Shown here one piece after another: positions 5,954 to 7,266 of a stretch of DNA of 7,266 nucleotides. Both the position numbers and the translations under genes were made by a program. Numbering within the stretch: position 1 is the stretch's first letter; every line of letters begins with the position of its first letter. Below the pieces are notes generated by a model. That model saw nothing but the letters and a program-made list of their open reading frames with translations, searched no databases and was not told where the DNA came from. Source of the stretch: an uncultured Collinsella sp. (lineage in GTDB: Bacteria; Actinomycetota; Coriobacteriia; Coriobacteriales; Coriobacteriaceae); NCBI GenBank assembly GCA_902478875.1, contig CABSMZ010000094.1, forward strand, positions 1 through 7,266, written 5' to 3'.

Positions 5954-7003
5954 ATGGGCGAACTGGTAAACCGTGGAGAATCGGTAATCGTGCCAGAAGT
6001 TTTTTACAAGCAGGTTTCCTCGATTCTCAACGCCGCTCGCGACAAGGCCTATACCGCCGTTAACTTTGCGATGGTTGAGGCGTATTGGGAGATCGGCAAG
6101 AGCATTGTTGATGAGCAGGGCGGAGAGGAGCGCGCAGCATATGGAGAGGCATTGATTGCAGGCCTCTCCAGAAGGCTTACCGCGGATTTCGGAAGAGGCT
6201 TTGGCATCGCAAACCTTCGCAATATGCGTCAGTTCTTTCTTGCGTTTCCAATTCGCGACGCACTGCGTAGCGAATTGAGCTGGACTCATTACCGCAGGTT
6301 GATGCGCATTCCCGACCCTGATGCTCGCGCCTGGTACATGAACGAATGCGCCGATTCTCGTTGGAGCACGCGTCAGCTCGAGCGTCAGATCAACACCATG
6401 TTCCGCGAGCGCCTGCTTGCCAGCAAGGACAAGGAGGCCGTCACCCAGGAAATCCAAGAGAGCGCCCCGGCTCGTCGCGCCGAGGATATCATCCGCGATC
6501 CATATGTACTGGAGTTTTTAGGTTTCTCGGACGATACTGCGTTTCGCGAGAGCGATCTAGAGCAGGCGCTCATCACACATCTTCAGAAGTTCCTGCTGGA
6601 GCTTGGCCGTGGCTTCGCTTTCGAGGCGCGCCAAAAGCGTATCACCTTTGATGGGCGCCATTTCTATATTGACCTTGTTTTTTACAACTATCTGATGCGC
6701 TGCTTCGTGCTCATCGACCTTAAGACCGATGACCTTACGCATCAGGACCTGGGCCAGATGCAAATGTATGTGAACTACTACACGCGCGAGCTCATGAACG
6801 AAGGCGACAATCCGCCCATAGGCATCGTGCTCTGCGCGGACAAAAGCGATTCGATCGTCGAGTACACGCTGCCCGAAGACAACGACCAAGTGTTTGCCGC
6901 CAAATACCTGCCATATCTTCCAAGCAAGGAAGAGCTGGCGCGCGAGCTGAGTGCCGAGTACCGCGCCATCAACGAAGCGACTAATGGCGAAACGCAAGGG
7001 TAG
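5954..7003 (+). CDS. yhcG: YhcG-type PD-(D/E)XK nuclease domain protein (DUF1016)
   Basis: A 349-residue cytoplasmic protein of the YhcG family, close to the usual family length. The N-terminal DUF1016 part (about 15-165) shows helix pairs with AMVEAYWEIGKSIVDEQGG, YGEALIAGLSRRLTADFGRGF, NLRNMRQFF and the signature LSWTHYRRLMRI. The C-terminal nuclease part (about 175-330) shows DPYVLEFLGF, the helix ESDLEQALITHLQKFLLELGRGFAF and the catalytic strands: Asp240 in YIDLVFYN, then Asp255-Leu-Lys257 in VLIDLKTD, followed by the Q-containing helix GQMQMYVNYY. So the (D/E)xK element is DLK. Start: GTG 5951 and ATG 5954 are adjacent; ATG is preferred, with GGGG (5942-5945) 8 nt before it and AGAGG further up. 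YhcG proteins are predicted DNA nucleases often found beside restriction systems and mobile DNA, but their substrate is unsettled. No methylase or restriction gene is present here. Confidence 0.9.
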   Translation: MGELVNRGESVIVPEVFYKQVSSILNAARDKAYTAVNFAMVEAYWEIGKSIVDEQGGEERAAYGEALIAGLSRRLTADFGRGFGIANLRNMRQFFLAFPIRDALRSELSWTHYRRLMRIPDPDARAWYMNECADSRWSTRQLERQINTMFRERLLASKDKEAVTQEIQESAPARRAEDIIRDPYVLEFLGFSDDTAFRESDLEQALITHLQKFLLELGRGFAFEARQKRITFDGRHFYIDLVFYNYLMRCFVLIDLKTDDLTHQDLGQMQMYVNYYTRELMNEGDNPPIGIVLCADKSDSIVEYTLPEDNDQVFAAKYLPYLPSKEELARELSAEYRAINEATNGETQG

Positions 7004-7158
7004 CAGCACATTGCGACCGAAACCACCGCAGCCGTCGCAGGCGCACTCGCGGTTGCGACGCACGCTACGAAACAATACCGGTCATGGACGCCGGCAACGA
7101 CATTCCAACCGTGGCTGGCGAGCGTGACCTGACAGGCAAAGACGCGGCCTTCGTCTGA
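7004..7158 (+). pseudogene. Possible frameshifted gene remnant after yhcG
   Basis: Straight after the yhcG stop, the same frame reads a protein-like IATETTAAVAGALAVATHA. From about 7063 the plausible reading moves to the next frame, RYETIPVMDAGNDIPTVAGE and on through LTGKDAAFV to a TGA at 7156-7158. No start codon with a ribosome site opens either part. This could be the decayed end of an unrecognised gene, or ordinary G+C-rich non-coding DNA in which frames stay open by chance. It lies between yhcG and the terminator-like hairpin. Confidence 0.25.
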
Positions 7159-7182
7159 TGTGGATCCATTGGTTGCCACAGA

Positions 7183-7208
7183 AAAGGGCCGGTTGCAGCC
7201 GGCCCTTT
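7183..7208. terminator. Terminator-like hairpin at the right end
   Basis: AAAGGGCCGG (7183-7192) and CCGGCCCTTT (7199-7208) form a perfect 10-bp stem with a 6-nt loop TTGCAG. The A run on one side and T run on the other make it symmetric, so it could stop transcription from both directions: yhcG from the left and an unseen gene from the right. The T run is short (three T, then AG), so strength is uncertain. Confidence 0.65.
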
Positions 7209-7220
7209 AGACGATAGCAC

Positions 7221-7266
7221 CTGTCTCTTATACACATCTCCGAGCCCACGAGACCGTACTAGATCT
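7221..7266 (-). other. Nextera i7 adapter with index (not genomic)
   Basis: Bases 7221-7239 are the mosaic end read outwards (CTGTCTCTTATACACATCT). 7240-7254 (CCGAGCCCACGAGAC) complete the i7-side adapter. 7255-7262 (CGTACTAG) occupy the i7 index position and match the index known as N702, and ATCT begins the flow-cell sequence. This is adapter read-through retained in the assembly, so genomic sequence ends at about 7220. Confidence 0.98.

Noticed and set aside
6984..7127. 47-residue, very basic open frame overlapping the yhcG 3' end
   Set aside because: No ribosome site before the ATG, and its Arg-rich composition is what G+C-rich DNA gives in a wrong frame.
1..7266. Terminal inverted repeats of a Tn5-like transposon enclosing the window
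   Set aside because: The repeats continue into library adapter and, on the right, an index; no transposase gene is present.

Overview
The window is an assembled contig that ends in sequencing-library adapter on both sides. Bases 1-28 and 7221-7266 are Illumina Nextera i7-side adapter, each including the 19-bp transposase mosaic end. The right copy continues through an i7 index. Only about 29-7220 is genomic DNA. The G+C-rich coding, strong AGGAGG ribosome sites, lipoprotein and wall-anchored surface proteins and the style of the folate genes suggest a Gram-positive high-G+C gut bacterium. A coriobacterium such as Collinsella fits best, but this is inferred from style and not from a marker gene.

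Left part (minus strand): a one-carbon folate operon with a cyclodeaminase/cyclohydrolase-family gene (fchA) and, two bases after its stop, the first 53 codons of folD, cut by the contig end. Both act on the methylene-/methenyl-/formyl-tetrahydrofolate steps.

Centre-left (plus strand): two paralogous small lipoproteins of 200 and 196 residues, each in its own cassette. A cassette consists of an exact 19-bp upstream repeat with dyad symmetry, an AGGAGG ribosome site, a gene with the same LVGC lipobox, and a terminator with the same GGGAGGG/CCCTCCC arms. The layout looks like a tandem duplication that included the control elements. The first copy has a longer leader with extra ribosome-site-like motifs.

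Centre (plus strand): an 828-residue secreted multidomain protein with a Tat-type signal peptide, a probable ricin-like beta-trefoil, a phosphatidylinositol-specific phospholipase C X-type catalytic domain with both catalytic histidines, surface-protein-like domains, a Gly/Lys/Asn linker and a LADTG sortase signal. It would be a wall-anchored phospholipase able to meet phosphatidylinositol or GPI anchors outside the cell. It ends at a strong terminator.

Right part: a small minus-strand protein that looks like a bacterial PH domain, then a plus-strand YhcG-type PD-(D/E)XK nuclease (DUF1016) transcribed divergently from it. Behind the nuclease lies about 155 bp that may be a frameshifted gene remnant, then a perfect 10-bp hairpin and the adapter. 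I see no rRNA, tRNA, CRISPR array or intact mobile element. The best candidates for something little described are the duplicated lipoprotein cassettes with their shared operator-like repeat, and the lectin-phospholipase surface protein.
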